In this document: positions 16,612 through 25,061 of the stretch, one piece after another
How the letters are laid out: every line of letters begins with the position of its first letter
Numbering within the stretch: the stretch's first letter is position 1
NCBI RefSeq assembly: GCF_000012125.1
Contig: NC_007429.1
Location: 682,001-746,000 of the forward strand
Source: Chlamydia trachomatis A/HAR-13
GTDB lineage: Bacteria; Chlamydiota; Chlamydiia; Chlamydiales; Chlamydiaceae
Direction of reading: 5' to 3'
DNA length: 64,000 bases
The notes under the pieces: generated by a model
Told to the model about the DNA's origin: nothing
Databases searched by the model: none
Seen by the model: only the letters and a program-made list of their open reading frames with translations
Position numbers and translations under genes: made by a program

Positions 16612-17871
16612 CTAAATATAGGAAAGATTTGTAAAAAAACTGGCTTTTGCAGGGTACAAAACCCCTAGTATATGTTGAGCAAAAGGACCCTTATCTAACG
16701 TGACTACACAATAATAGAAGGGAGTCGCCCCAAAAGCTTTTGTTTTAATAACAATTTTACCAGAACGTTCTACTCTAGATTCTGTTAAAAGATCCCGCTC
16801 CCATTGCGCGAATCCCTCAAGAACAACATCGCTCTCTCTGTTTAAAAAATCTTCTAATCCGTATCCCGTCCAATCGTTAAACAAAGCATTGGCAAAAAGG
16901 ACTCTTTGCGCAAAGGGAGCATAAATAAATAGCATCCCTAGATTTTCTTCTCTCAACCCATCGAATAATTGCCGACAAGCTAAGGAGTAGTTATGGGCAG
17001 ACGGATCTGTTCTTGTATACCGCAAAGCTGTCAAAGAATCCGCCGCTTCCGTTGTCTCTACACGAAAAACAATTTTACGAAACTCTAATACCAGCTGAGC
17101 CACTACATCTCGAGAAGCTACTGGCTTTCCTGGTAAATTCGTCTTAGCCCCCATTTCCAATTGCAATAGATTACGTAGTTCGCACATGAGGTCTTGTACT
17201 TTTGCTTCCAAATTACCAATATAAGCCTGTCTCTTATCCAGCATGCTATGCTGCTCCACAAAGGTTGCTTGATATTCATCATGCAGCTCTTGCTGATAAG
17301 CAAGCGTTTCTTTGAGCTCCTGAAGCAATTCTTGATTTTCTAAAATTTTCTCATTACATTCACGAACGGCAGCTTCCAACTGTATTTGTAATTGCTGGTT
17401 TTCCTCTTTCAATCTTCGGGACAACTCCTCCATATGGTCGTAACGCCCTTTGGCTTGAATAAAGACTTCTCGAGCTTGTCCCAATTGCTCCACCAACTTA
17501 TCATTGTGCAATTTTAAACGATCCGTTTCTTTTTGACGCTTTTCAATAGTCTCTCGTATATTTTTTAATCCTTCGTCTTGCTCTGTAAGCTTACGAATCT
17601 TTGCTTCAAGGAGCTGCCCAGCGGCGGCACGCAACTGCCGCTCTCGCCTCCCAATCGCGAACAACCACCCTAAAGAAGAAACAACAGGGAAGAGAAAGGA
17701 ACCATACCACCATTGCTGCTCGGACAAAAAAGGCCAACTCCCTATAGGCAGGAGAATCGCCAAAACGGGTGGGAGGTAATGAAAGTATCGCGAAATACAA
17801 TAGTGTATTTTTTGTTTGGCAGTCCTACATTTCTCTAGAACTCTTCGCTTATTCAAAAAACCCCTTGTCAT
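16612..17871 (-). CDS. Membrane-anchored coiled-coil protein with PAS-like C-terminus (CT616)
   Basis: 419 aa from ATG 17871, preceded by GGAAGGA at 8 bases; in-frame ATGs also occur at 17889 and 17901. Two membrane segments near the N-terminus (PPVLAILLPIGSWPF and WWYGSFLFPVVSSLGWLFAI) are followed by a long coiled coil (about 80-240). A C-terminal domain of about 110 residues has a PAS-like run: GMLFIYAPFAQRVLFANALF, DWTGYGLEDFLN, then TPFYYCVVTLDKG. This resembles a sensor without any kinase or cyclase output. No signal-transducing partner lies nearby. The PAS assignment is from pattern only. Confidence 0.7.
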   Translation of the reverse strand: MTRGFLNKRRVLEKCRTAKQKIHYCISRYFHYLPPVLAILLPIGSWPFLSEQQWWYGSFLFPVVSSLGWLFAIGRRERQLRAAAGQLLEAKIRKLTEQDEGLKNIRETIEKRQKETDRLKLHNDKLVEQLGQAREVFIQAKGRYDHMEELSRRLKEENQQLQIQLEAAVRECNEKILENQELLQELKETLAYQQELHDEYQATFVEQHSMLDKRQAYIGNLEAKVQDLMCELRNLLQLEMGAKTNLPGKPVASRDVVAQLVLEFRKIVFRVETTEAADSLTALRYTRTDPSAHNYSLACRQLFDGLREENLGMLFIYAPFAQRVLFANALFNDWTGYGLEDFLNRESDVVLEGFAQWERDLLTESRVERSGKIVIKTKAFGATPFYYCVVTLDKGPFAQHILGVLYPAKASFFTNLSYI

Positions 17872-18152
17872 ACTATTGGTCCTTCCCATCACATACTGCA
17901 TGCCTGCAGTGCATCCCCAAACTATATCCCTACAAATCGCGAATTTTGGGATTGATCATTGTTTTTTTGAATTTTGGAATATCAACTGTTTTAGAATCTA
18001 CTATGATATTGGCAACTACTGAAACTTCCTTTAAAATAGGTCTCTTTCCCCCCTCCTTTATTTTATCTATCCTATTTTTCTTTCTATTTTATTGTCTTTT
18101 CACCTAAAATCTCCACGTGTTCCGTCCCGGGTTACCTGTAAGGTCTGAGCGG
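17872..18152. other. Gene-free stretch upstream of the rpsT leader
   Basis: About 280 bp, pyrimidine-rich on the plus strand around 18050-18110 (runs of TTTTTCTTTC). An open frame enters it from the antisense of CT616 (17769-18107) but lacks a ribosome site and is not called. Promoters for CT616 (minus) and rpsT (plus) should lie here; no convincing -35/-10 pair was found. Confidence 0.4.
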
Positions 18153-18287
18153 ATGACATCGTTACTGCCGACACTTCTGTTTTTGTGTCGGTCTCTGGAG
18201 TGACACTTCCAGAGATGACGTAAAGTTTCGGATACAACATCTATCCTACTCTCATGTCATGCCGAAAGTCACAGCAGATTGCTGTGA
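18153..18287 (+). ncRNA. Highly structured leader or small RNA upstream of rpsT
   Basis: Three perfect hairpins stand in 120 nt. They are CCGACAC/GTGTCGG (18168-18191), TCTCTGGA/TCCAGAGA (18192-18215), directly abutting the first, and TCACAGCA/TGCTGTGA with a 3-nt loop (18269-18287). ATGACAT (18153-18159) can pair with ATGTCAT (18254-18260) to enclose the first two. GC content is above the surroundings. No T-run follows, so it may be a 5' leader of rpsT (start 18350) rather than a free RNA. It does not show RNase P, tmRNA or SRP RNA signatures. E. coli S20 represses its own mRNA, so a regulatory leader is plausible. Confidence 0.5.
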
Positions 18288-18349
18288 GGTGTCGCGTTTG
18301 TTCTTTGCGTTAAAGATAACAGTTAAAAATAGCCTAATTGGGAGAGATT

Positions 18350-18646
18350 ATGGCACCAAGAAAACCGAGCAAGAAAGTCGGACCTCAAAAACGCCCTTCT
18401 GCAGAGAAGAGAGTTATCACTTCTAAGAAAAAGCAATTGCGTAATCAAAGCTTCAAATCAAAAGTAAGAACTATATTGAAAAAATTTGAATTGGCAGTGC
18501 AATCGGGTGATGTGGAATCCATTTCGGCAGGGTTGCGTTCCGTTTACAGCATCGCAGATAAAGCTGTAAAACGAGGCATCTTTAAGAAAGGTAAAGCTGA
18601 TCGAGTTAAATCCCGCACTTCTGAACGCGCTTGCCCCGCAGCTTAA
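18350..18646 (+). CDS. rpsT: 30S ribosomal protein S20
   Basis: 98 aa from ATG 18350, with GGAGAG 5 bases upstream. The reading can be extended in frame to 18338, but the ribosome site favours MAPRKPSKK. Basic helical protein with the S20 pattern: [24 protein letters not shown], then [23 protein letters not shown]. It binds 16S rRNA early in 30S assembly. The family usually ends soon after the KSRL block; here the tail is TSERACPAA. It is a single-gene unit behind a long structured leader. Confidence 0.95.
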   Translation: MAPRKPSKKVGPQKRPSAEKRVITSKKKQLRNQSFKSKVRTILKKFELAVQSGDVESISAGLRSVYSIADKAVKRGIFKKGKADRVKSRTSERACPAA

Positions 18647-18680
18647 TTTTTTCTATTCTTTCCTAATTAATCATCTTAGG

Positions 18681-18724
18681 TCCAAAAAGCTGATGAACAC
18701 GCTCACTTTCTGAGGCTTTTTGGA
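18681..18724 (+). terminator. Stem-loop after rpsT
   Basis: A 10-bp inverted repeat TCCAAAAAGC / GCTTTTTGGA with a 24-nt loop, 35 bp past the rpsT stop. It is followed by TCGTTTCTTG rather than a pure T-run, so it is a probable but not ideal terminator. Confidence 0.55.
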
Positions 18725-18877
18725 TCGTTTCTTGTCGATAAAGATTTTATTTGCATCGATTTAAAAGCGATTTCTTTTTACAATGCTTTCCCGATATGCC
18801 TCCTTTTGAGTCATAAACCTTTGGTTTCACAAGATTTTTGACGCAAAAGGCCCTTAATTTTTTTGGAGGTTTCCACA

Positions 18878-19678
18878 ATGGCAGCAACGGTACCCATAGC
18901 AAGCCCAGTGGGCAGACTACTATCTTCCGCAACCGCAACTACTTTGCGAGGCAACGCAACATCCCTTCGCTCAAAGCTCAACTCTGTTGATGATCTTTTT
19001 GACCTCATATCCTCTTCCTGCACCTTAGCAAGAGTAGCACCAGGGACCACTGTCTCTGAGACGCAACAACAGCAGCTGTCCACTATAGAGACCACATTGG
19101 ACTCGGCTCGAAGTGCAAGTAATGCTGTTCAAGCAGGGTGTGGAATTGTACAATTACTAACCGGTGGGTTATTCTTCAAAACCAATCCTGATGGATCTTT
19201 CCAACTAGATCCTGTTTCGCAACAAAGAACGCTCCTATCTCCACTATCACTTCTCAGCAAAGTAACTCGTTTAGCTAGCAAAGTTCTTGGAACCGTGAAA
19301 TTCATGGGCTCCCAAGCTTTCCCTGTTTACCAGTTGGGTGCACACGCAACAGGTATTGGCTTATCTGCTTCTGCATTTGGAACTGTCAGCTCCGCCTTCG
19401 ATGTCGCAGAAAACTCAAGAGAAGTTCTCGGGAACCTCAAACAGAACAAACCTACAGAAGGAACATCTAAAGAAAACGGCTTCATGGCACGTCTTAAAAG
19501 AGCTCGTGCAAGTATGTTCAACTTGCTTTGCAGCATCTTTGACTTGCTGGCTCAGGCTTTCTGTTTTATCAGCGATGCAGTTTCTACAGCATTTATGGGC
19601 GTGCATACCGCTTTTATTGTGGGTATCTTCTGCTTCCTATCTGCTTTGGGAAATGTTATTCTTTCTTTCGCTTTTTAA
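18878..19678 (+). CDS. Candidate inclusion membrane protein (CT618)
   Basis: 266 aa from ATG 18878 behind GGAGG (8 bases). The N-terminal 150 residues are Ser/Thr/Ala-rich. Hydrophobic segments include VQAGCGIVQLLTGGLFF, LGAHATGIGLSASAFGTV, and a long bilobed C-terminal stretch (NLLCSIFDLLAQAFCFISDA and FIVGIFCFLSALGNVILSFAF). The closely spaced hydrophobic hairpin of 40 or more residues is the mark of Inc proteins, which the type III system inserts in the inclusion membrane. No cleavable signal peptide is present. It adjoins the DUF582 secreted-protein cluster. Inc status by pattern and recall. Confidence 0.75.
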   Translation: MAATVPIASPVGRLLSSATATTLRGNATSLRSKLNSVDDLFDLISSSCTLARVAPGTTVSETQQQQLSTIETTLDSARSASNAVQAGCGIVQLLTGGLFFKTNPDGSFQLDPVSQQRTLLSPLSLLSKVTRLASKVLGTVKFMGSQAFPVYQLGAHATGIGLSASAFGTVSSAFDVAENSREVLGNLKQNKPTEGTSKENGFMARLKRARASMFNLLCSIFDLLAQAFCFISDAVSTAFMGVHTAFIVGIFCFLSALGNVILSFAF

Positions 19679-19701
19679 GGTTTGCAAACACTACATCCTT
19701 G

Positions 19702-19735
19702 AAGCTCGCAGGTATATATCTGCGAGCTTTTTTTT
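19702..19735 (+). terminator. Bidirectional terminator between CT618 and CT619
   Basis: Perfect 10-bp stem AAGCTCGCAG / CTGCGAGCTT, loop GTATATAT, followed by T-run TTTTTT: a textbook intrinsic terminator for CT618. The CT619 stop lies at its edge (19734), so on the minus strand it follows that gene too. Confidence 0.9.
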
Positions 19736-22367
19736 AATTAGAGTAAATTTCCGCTGCTAAATGAGACAAAATCCCATTGAGAACTTGCATAGAGGTAGAA
19801 ACTAACGTCCATTCCTGTTGAATGTTCGTCATTTGGTTTTGCAAGTTTAATTGTTGCGTTTGGCTCTGTGTTAGATAATCGTGCTGATCCGTTTGTACTA
19901 GCGTATGCATGGGCCCCAATCCTCCTGAAGGACTGGCATTATCAAATCCGTTTGCTGCATACCCTTCTAAACTTGCCAATGTCGAAATCCAATCTGTAGG
20001 TCCAGTTATCTTATATTTATCCTTGTCATAATTGTTATCTTTCTTCTCAACCTCATAATTAAGACTTCTTAACAGAGAGTCTAAAACTGCTAACTGCTCC
20101 ACGATAATACGAATAAAAGATAAATACAGATTGGCTTGCGTGCGCATGCTGTTCGCTTGTGCATCCGTTACTTTATGCCCTTGCGCTAAAGCTTCCACTC
20201 TAGCTAGTAAAGCTTCTCCAAAAGCCTCGGCGCGATAACAGCTATTAATATCCCTAACGATATATTCGTGTTCCTTAGCTAAAGCCCCCATGAACTCAAA
20301 GAAATCCCCACAAAATAAGTTTTCTCCCTCCTTACTTTCTACAAGATAGGAAGAAAGATTGTAGTAAACGGATGAGGTAGAGAAGTTATTAGTAATGGAT
20401 AGGAGGTCGTTAACAGCGTTAGCAGCGACATTGTTGAAGTTCACTTCTTGAATCAAAGGATTTAGGAAATTCTCCTGCTTAGGAATTTGTGTATTTAAAA
20501 TGAGATGGATAAAAGCAGAACCTAAACTCGTAGAGTCGATCCAGCTATCTACAGCCTGTGCACGTAAAGAAGGTGTACTCCCTGTAGAAGTATTAAAAGA
20601 AGCCTTAGCTGGATCTAATGTGTCGTAAGTCCGATTGAGTTCATTTATCTCTTGTTGGAATTTGCTCAGGTATTCTGTAGCTTTCCCTTGAAATTCTGTC
20701 AACATTGACTGTGCTTTAGTAACAGCATCCGAAAGATTTAAATTTCTCGTAATTACATTATCTACAAAATTACCAAAGTTTGCTTGATAAACACTGTTTT
20801 TATTTGTAATATAATTTTTTTTCAATTCTTCTTCTGAAGGCATAGTCGAATTAAAAGATGAAAAAAATTTTTGTTTTGTTAGTTCTGTCCATTTATTTCT
20901 AACTTTTTGAATCACTGTATTCTCATCAGAAATCGTACTAGCCATTGTGCTCTCAGCTACCTCGCAATAGGCCACCATGTAGGATATAACGTGTGCTAAC
21001 GTTTGATCTGTGTTAGCGTTATTGAGTTGTAAAAATTGATTCACATATTTGGTTATAAGAGTGAGTCCCTCGTCCTCCAAAACTCCAGCTATTTGCGAGA
21101 GTGCCATGAGTCCTGCATAACACTCCATAACAGAGGTTAAGCGCACTGAAGTAAAATCTTTATTGTCGCTAAGACGCTTTACCCCTTCCAGCATACTCTC
21201 TAACGACGCTTGTGCTTGTAAGAAGGATGTCTTTTTAACTTCTAACTCTTTAATTTGCTCTTCTACATTAGAACGTACAGATTGGAGATTCTGCGTTGCT
21301 TGCTGAAAGGCTTTAACCACCTCTCCCTTACAAACTCCTGCATCTTGTCTAGTCAGATAGTAATCCATCACCTCTGGAGAAGGTAAGGCAGCTTGTGTGT
21401 AAATACTACTAATATCCTCCGCGCTTAAATTAGCATCCGGCTTCGCAAAAGGAATCATTTTCAACACAGAATCAATGACTTCTTTAGATCCACCTAAAGC
21501 GGGTTCAACCTCCATAGCATTATTGAAAGCTTCCATCCAAGCTTGAAGCACTAACTTTGCGTTAGCATCGTTTATATTCTCTTTCGTCAAAGAATCTGGA
21601 ACATCTAGGCCTAAAACCAAACACTGGTCCAGCATCTCCTGGATATTTTCTCCTATGCTTGCTCGATGCTTCCACAAAGCTTCCTTCACATGCGTATCAA
21701 AGTACTCATTAACATAATACTTCTCATAATCAGCCAAAGACTTCTCTATGACCTGATTAGAAGCACCTTGAGCTGTTAACTGAGCTGTAATACGAGCTTT
21801 ACCTTCTTGAAGCTCTTTTTCTTGTTCTTTCTTAATGACATCCTTAATGGACGTATCAGCAGGAATGTATGCACTACCAAAAATAGCTTTCTGATCTGTT
21901 TCATCAAGCGAGGGTTTTTGCTGGTAGGTAGCCATTAAAACTAAAGTCGACGATATACCAGCTACTTGAGTCATAGGTAACTCTGGCACGTCTTCTATCA
22001 GAGCATTCAAACTATCTGTAATGGTAGTCACTAATACTTTAGCGGTACTTTGCTTAATATCTGCAATAGTACTACCAGAAATAATACCTGCTGCCGGAGT
22101 TCTGCCTCCTGCGGCTCTTCTTACCCCCCAGTCTCCTCCAGGAAATATTCTGTTAGAGGGATTGACCACAGAACCAACTCCCAAATATCCAGCTTCCAAA
22201 GCTACAGCTAAACGTCTTAGTACATAAAGTCCTGAGTTTAACTCCTCCATATCAATGGCTGGCCGTGCTTGGTTTTTAAAATCTGAGCCAGGATTGGCGA
22301 GTTTAATCTTAAATAAACCCTCTCCAGATACAGTAGTTGGCCTAAAATTTAAATAGTAAGAAGACAT
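19734..22367 (-). CDS. DUF582-family secreted protein (CT619)
   Basis: 877 aa. A mostly helical protein without signal peptide; the C-terminal module is the DUF582 type, ending with Q-rich helices (LNLQNQMTNIQQEWTLVSTS and MQVLNGILSHLAAEIYSN). Coiled coil about 350-380. CT620 and CT621 share this ending (MQQEW..VATSLQ.LNQIYLGL.R). Family members are type III secretion substrates, and the DUF582 domain has been reported to bind the ESCRT-0 protein Hrs in host cells. The start has no Shine-Dalgarno, and its ATG lies in an AT-only inverted repeat (22364-22393). Confidence 0.85.
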   Translation of the reverse strand: MSSYYLNFRPTTVSGEGLFKIKLANPGSDFKNQARPAIDMEELNSGLYVLRRLAVALEAGYLGVGSVVNPSNRIFPGGDWGVRRAAGGRTPAAGIISGSTIADIKQSTAKVLVTTITDSLNALIEDVPELPMTQVAGISSTLVLMATYQQKPSLDETDQKAIFGSAYIPADTSIKDVIKKEQEKELQEGKARITAQLTAQGASNQVIEKSLADYEKYYVNEYFDTHVKEALWKHRASIGENIQEMLDQCLVLGLDVPDSLTKENINDANAKLVLQAWMEAFNNAMEVEPALGGSKEVIDSVLKMIPFAKPDANLSAEDISSIYTQAALPSPEVMDYYLTRQDAGVCKGEVVKAFQQATQNLQSVRSNVEEQIKELEVKKTSFLQAQASLESMLEGVKRLSDNKDFTSVRLTSVMECYAGLMALSQIAGVLEDEGLTLITKYVNQFLQLNNANTDQTLAHVISYMVAYCEVAESTMASTISDENTVIQKVRNKWTELTKQKFFSSFNSTMPSEEELKKNYITNKNSVYQANFGNFVDNVITRNLNLSDAVTKAQSMLTEFQGKATEYLSKFQQEINELNRTYDTLDPAKASFNTSTGSTPSLRAQAVDSWIDSTSLGSAFIHLILNTQIPKQENFLNPLIQEVNFNNVAANAVNDLLSITNNFSTSSVYYNLSSYLVESKEGENLFCGDFFEFMGALAKEHEYIVRDINSCYRAEAFGEALLARVEALAQGHKVTDAQANSMRTQANLYLSFIRIIVEQLAVLDSLLRSLNYEVEKKDNNYDKDKYKITGPTDWISTLASLEGYAANGFDNASPSGGLGPMHTLVQTDQHDYLTQSQTQQLNLQNQMTNIQQEWTLVSTSMQVLNGILSHLAAEIYSN

Positions 22368-22481
22368 AAAAACAAAACTAAAAACTTTTATGTTTTTATT
22401 TTCTTATTTAAAAAAGTTTTTTTCTATGTTTGTTTTTATAAAAATTTTTATGGTAATCTTTTATAAAAGACATTAGTTGAG

Positions 22482-24998
22482 ATGTGTTCTATGAACATAT
22501 TTAATAAAATTAACTCTGTTTCAAAAGATTACACAAAAATAGAAGAATTATTTCTTCCTACGCATAAGAATAAAACTTTCTGCATGAATCAAGTAATGCA
22601 GTTTCAAAAAACAGAAATAGAGCGTAGCGCTATTCAGAATGTTCTATCTCTTTTAGATTTAGATAATGATGTGAAAGGGAAATACGAACAGTTAGTTGCT
22701 TCCCTATCTTCTAGCGCTCCAACGACCACGTCTCAGCCTTCAGATGAATCAGCTGTAATCACATACGATCCACCCTCTTCTAATCCTCTGTATAACGCTT
22801 CGAAACAAGCCTGGGTACACAATGTATTGGTTGGCTTTCTCTCTGTCGTAAACGAAGCTAAAACAAAAGCTACGGAAATCGCTGGGCAACAAAATCCTCC
22901 ACAAACAGACCTTAAGCCTCTGACAGATTTATTTGATTCGTTAACTACTCTAGTAGATAAGGCTAATCACAGAGAACTATCTAACGAAGACTTAGAGACA
23001 TTTTATCTCCTTCCTGACCAGATCTTTTCTGCTATTCAAACTTTCCCATTTGAAGGAAATCAAAAAGTACTCTTTTCCAATCAATTATTGGATTCTTTCG
23101 GAGAAGATAGCTCTGTAGAACAGATATTTGCAGACATACGAATTGAAGGACTTCAAGATACCCTGAACATGGTCCAATCAAAACTGTCTGCTACAGAATT
23201 CGAATCCTTTAAAGAATTACAGATGATCATAGATACTCTCCGTGAGTATGTTGAACCGTTCAATGACGAAGGATTTGATACCATTTTACAGACGAGTAAA
23301 GATCTATCTTCTGCTATCATCAATTCTTCTCTCTCCAGCAACGATAAGATAGAACTCTGCCGTAATATTGCCGATCTTTACAGAGACCAAGTGTTATCTA
23401 TCAAAAACTTAGATAATGTATTGAATGAGACCATTTATATAAACGCTCGCAACAGCTCTCTGTTCTCAAACATTTGCAGTCTCGTTGAATTCATCATGGG
23501 GAGTTTCGCTCCTATCGGACTAAATGAGACTACTATAGAGGTAACGAACGCATCAATTGCTGGAGCCCTGCAAGCAGTGCGCGCCATTGACACTCGTTTC
23601 CATGAACTAACTCCTAAACAGAAAAATCTCGTCAATGAAACGGTCAAGAAACTTGATGACTTCTCAGGAGGTAACTACATCGGTGCCGTTTGGGCTTACT
23701 TTACGTCTGCAACAGTCATCTCCTCTAAAGACTCTGTGACGACAGATGAAGTCAAACAAGCGTTAACCTCGCAAGCTAATACTATCGTCTCGGATTTTTC
23801 CTTAGCCCAAACGTTAAAATCTACGATTAATAAAATTGTACAAGAAAACGGGAAATTTAAAGCTACGGTTGATGGTATAGAGAGACAATATACTATTTTC
23901 GGCCCGCCTGAAAACGATACAAGTTCTAACAAAGCCACTCTTAACCTAATCCTTCTTAACTTTGGATCTATAGGATTCTTGCCCAACATTACTTTGGCAG
24001 CGAATAACCATGCAGAGACTTCCGCTAGAGCCTTTTTTAAATTTAGAGCTCTAGCACAGGTAGAAAGTACAAAACTAGATGGAACCTTACAAGGAAGTGA
24101 GAACTTCTTACAGAAGATAAATCAATTACGAACAGACCTTTTTTCCTACCAACTCCTTGCACAATCCTATGAAATTCGCTCTCTTCCCCTTCCTTCTGCA
24201 GTTGCTTCGGTCCTTATAGATCGCTACATGCCTCAAGAGATTGATTACTTAACACAGATGAAATCGGATCTGTATTACAGTAACTTCGGCTCTAGTGTTG
24301 GAAATGCTATGATTGAAGCTATTGCTCAATTCGTGAATGGAGCTACCTACTTCAATTTTGCGAGCTTTGCTGGACAACAACCTATGACAGCTATGGCTCA
24401 GGATACCTTCCCTGGCTCTAAAGAGACAGCTGAAACAAAACTCGCTTTAGAAAAACAACAAGCTAAACTCTACCTGCAATACGCTACTCAAGCTCTAAAG
24501 GTAGTCCAAGAACAGATGGAACGAGTCCAAAACGATAAGGTTATCACTAACGAACAGAGATTACGCATCACAGATGCTTTAAAAGGATACGCAGACAACC
24601 TCAACGCCATTAGCGGTTCTTTAGTCTTATTACAGGTATACCTGAATCCTCTCAGCGTGGGAGTTCGTGATGGCAACCAGGGAGGCAACGATACAGGAAC
24701 AGACCCTAAAGGAACTTTCCACGTGTTCGGAGGACAAGATCAGTGGCAAGCACGTTTAGAAATTCTAGAAGATGCTCTTGTCTCAGGACTTCCTTCTAAT
24801 ATCATCAGCGGAGGACTGTTCCCCGTACAAGCAAGTGTGCAATCTGACCAACAAGCCTATGCAGATATGGGGCAGAACTACCAACTGGAAATGCAAATGC
24901 ATATGACGGCCATGCAGCAAGAATGGACGGTAGTAGCCACATCTTTACAAATTCTTAACCAAATCTATCTTGGTTTAACAAGAAAACTGGCTGGTTAG
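22482..24998 (+). CDS. DUF582-family secreted protein (CT620)
   Basis: 838 aa from ATG 22482; ATG 22491 (MNIFNKINSV) is an equally possible start. Similar to CT621 along most of its length, with shared blocks LPLPSAVASVLIDRYMPQE, LYYSNFGSSVGNAMIEAI, YFNFASFAGQQP and the C-terminal MHMTAMQQEWTVVATSLQIL. Predicted all-helical, acidic, without signal peptide. Reported as a type III substrate reaching host cytoplasm and nucleus. It is divergent from CT619 across 114 bp of almost pure A/T and convergent with CT621, a sign of paralogue duplication with inversion. Confidence 0.87.
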   Translation: MCSMNIFNKINSVSKDYTKIEELFLPTHKNKTFCMNQVMQFQKTEIERSAIQNVLSLLDLDNDVKGKYEQLVASLSSSAPTTTSQPSDESAVITYDPPSSNPLYNASKQAWVHNVLVGFLSVVNEAKTKATEIAGQQNPPQTDLKPLTDLFDSLTTLVDKANHRELSNEDLETFYLLPDQIFSAIQTFPFEGNQKVLFSNQLLDSFGEDSSVEQIFADIRIEGLQDTLNMVQSKLSATEFESFKELQMIIDTLREYVEPFNDEGFDTILQTSKDLSSAIINSSLSSNDKIELCRNIADLYRDQVLSIKNLDNVLNETIYINARNSSLFSNICSLVEFIMGSFAPIGLNETTIEVTNASIAGALQAVRAIDTRFHELTPKQKNLVNETVKKLDDFSGGNYIGAVWAYFTSATVISSKDSVTTDEVKQALTSQANTIVSDFSLAQTLKSTINKIVQENGKFKATVDGIERQYTIFGPPENDTSSNKATLNLILLNFGSIGFLPNITLAANNHAETSARAFFKFRALAQVESTKLDGTLQGSENFLQKINQLRTDLFSYQLLAQSYEIRSLPLPSAVASVLIDRYMPQEIDYLTQMKSDLYYSNFGSSVGNAMIEAIAQFVNGATYFNFASFAGQQPMTAMAQDTFPGSKETAETKLALEKQQAKLYLQYATQALKVVQEQMERVQNDKVITNEQRLRITDALKGYADNLNAISGSLVLLQVYLNPLSVGVRDGNQGGNDTGTDPKGTFHVFGGQDQWQARLEILEDALVSGLPSNIISGGLFPVQASVQSDQQAYADMGQNYQLEMQMHMTAMQQEWTVVATSLQILNQIYLGLTRKLAG

Positions 24999-25004
24999 AC
25001 AAAT

Positions 25005-25040
25005 AAAGCAGCTTAAAAACAAAAATTTTTAAGCTGCTTT
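25005..25040. terminator. Bidirectional terminator between CT620 and CT621
   Basis: Perfect 15-bp stem AAAGCAGCTTAAAAA / TTTTTAAGCTGCTTT with a 6-nt loop, lying 6 bp past the CT620 stop and 21 bp past the CT621 stop. A/T arms give a U-rich tract in either direction. Confidence 0.9.
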
Positions 25041-25061
25041 CCCTCACGATTATTACTGAAG

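Noticed and set aside
17769..18107. Hydrophobic open frame of 112 codons antisense to the start of CT616
   Set aside because: It begins at a GTG without a ribosome site and owes half its length to the antisense of a real gene; hydrophobicity follows from the T-rich strand.
18121..18330. RNase P RNA, tmRNA or SRP RNA in the rpsT leader
   Set aside because: The diagnostic conserved sequences (for example GAGGAAAGTCC or the GGAAGGAAGCAG loop) are not present on either strand; CGAAAGTC alone is not enough.
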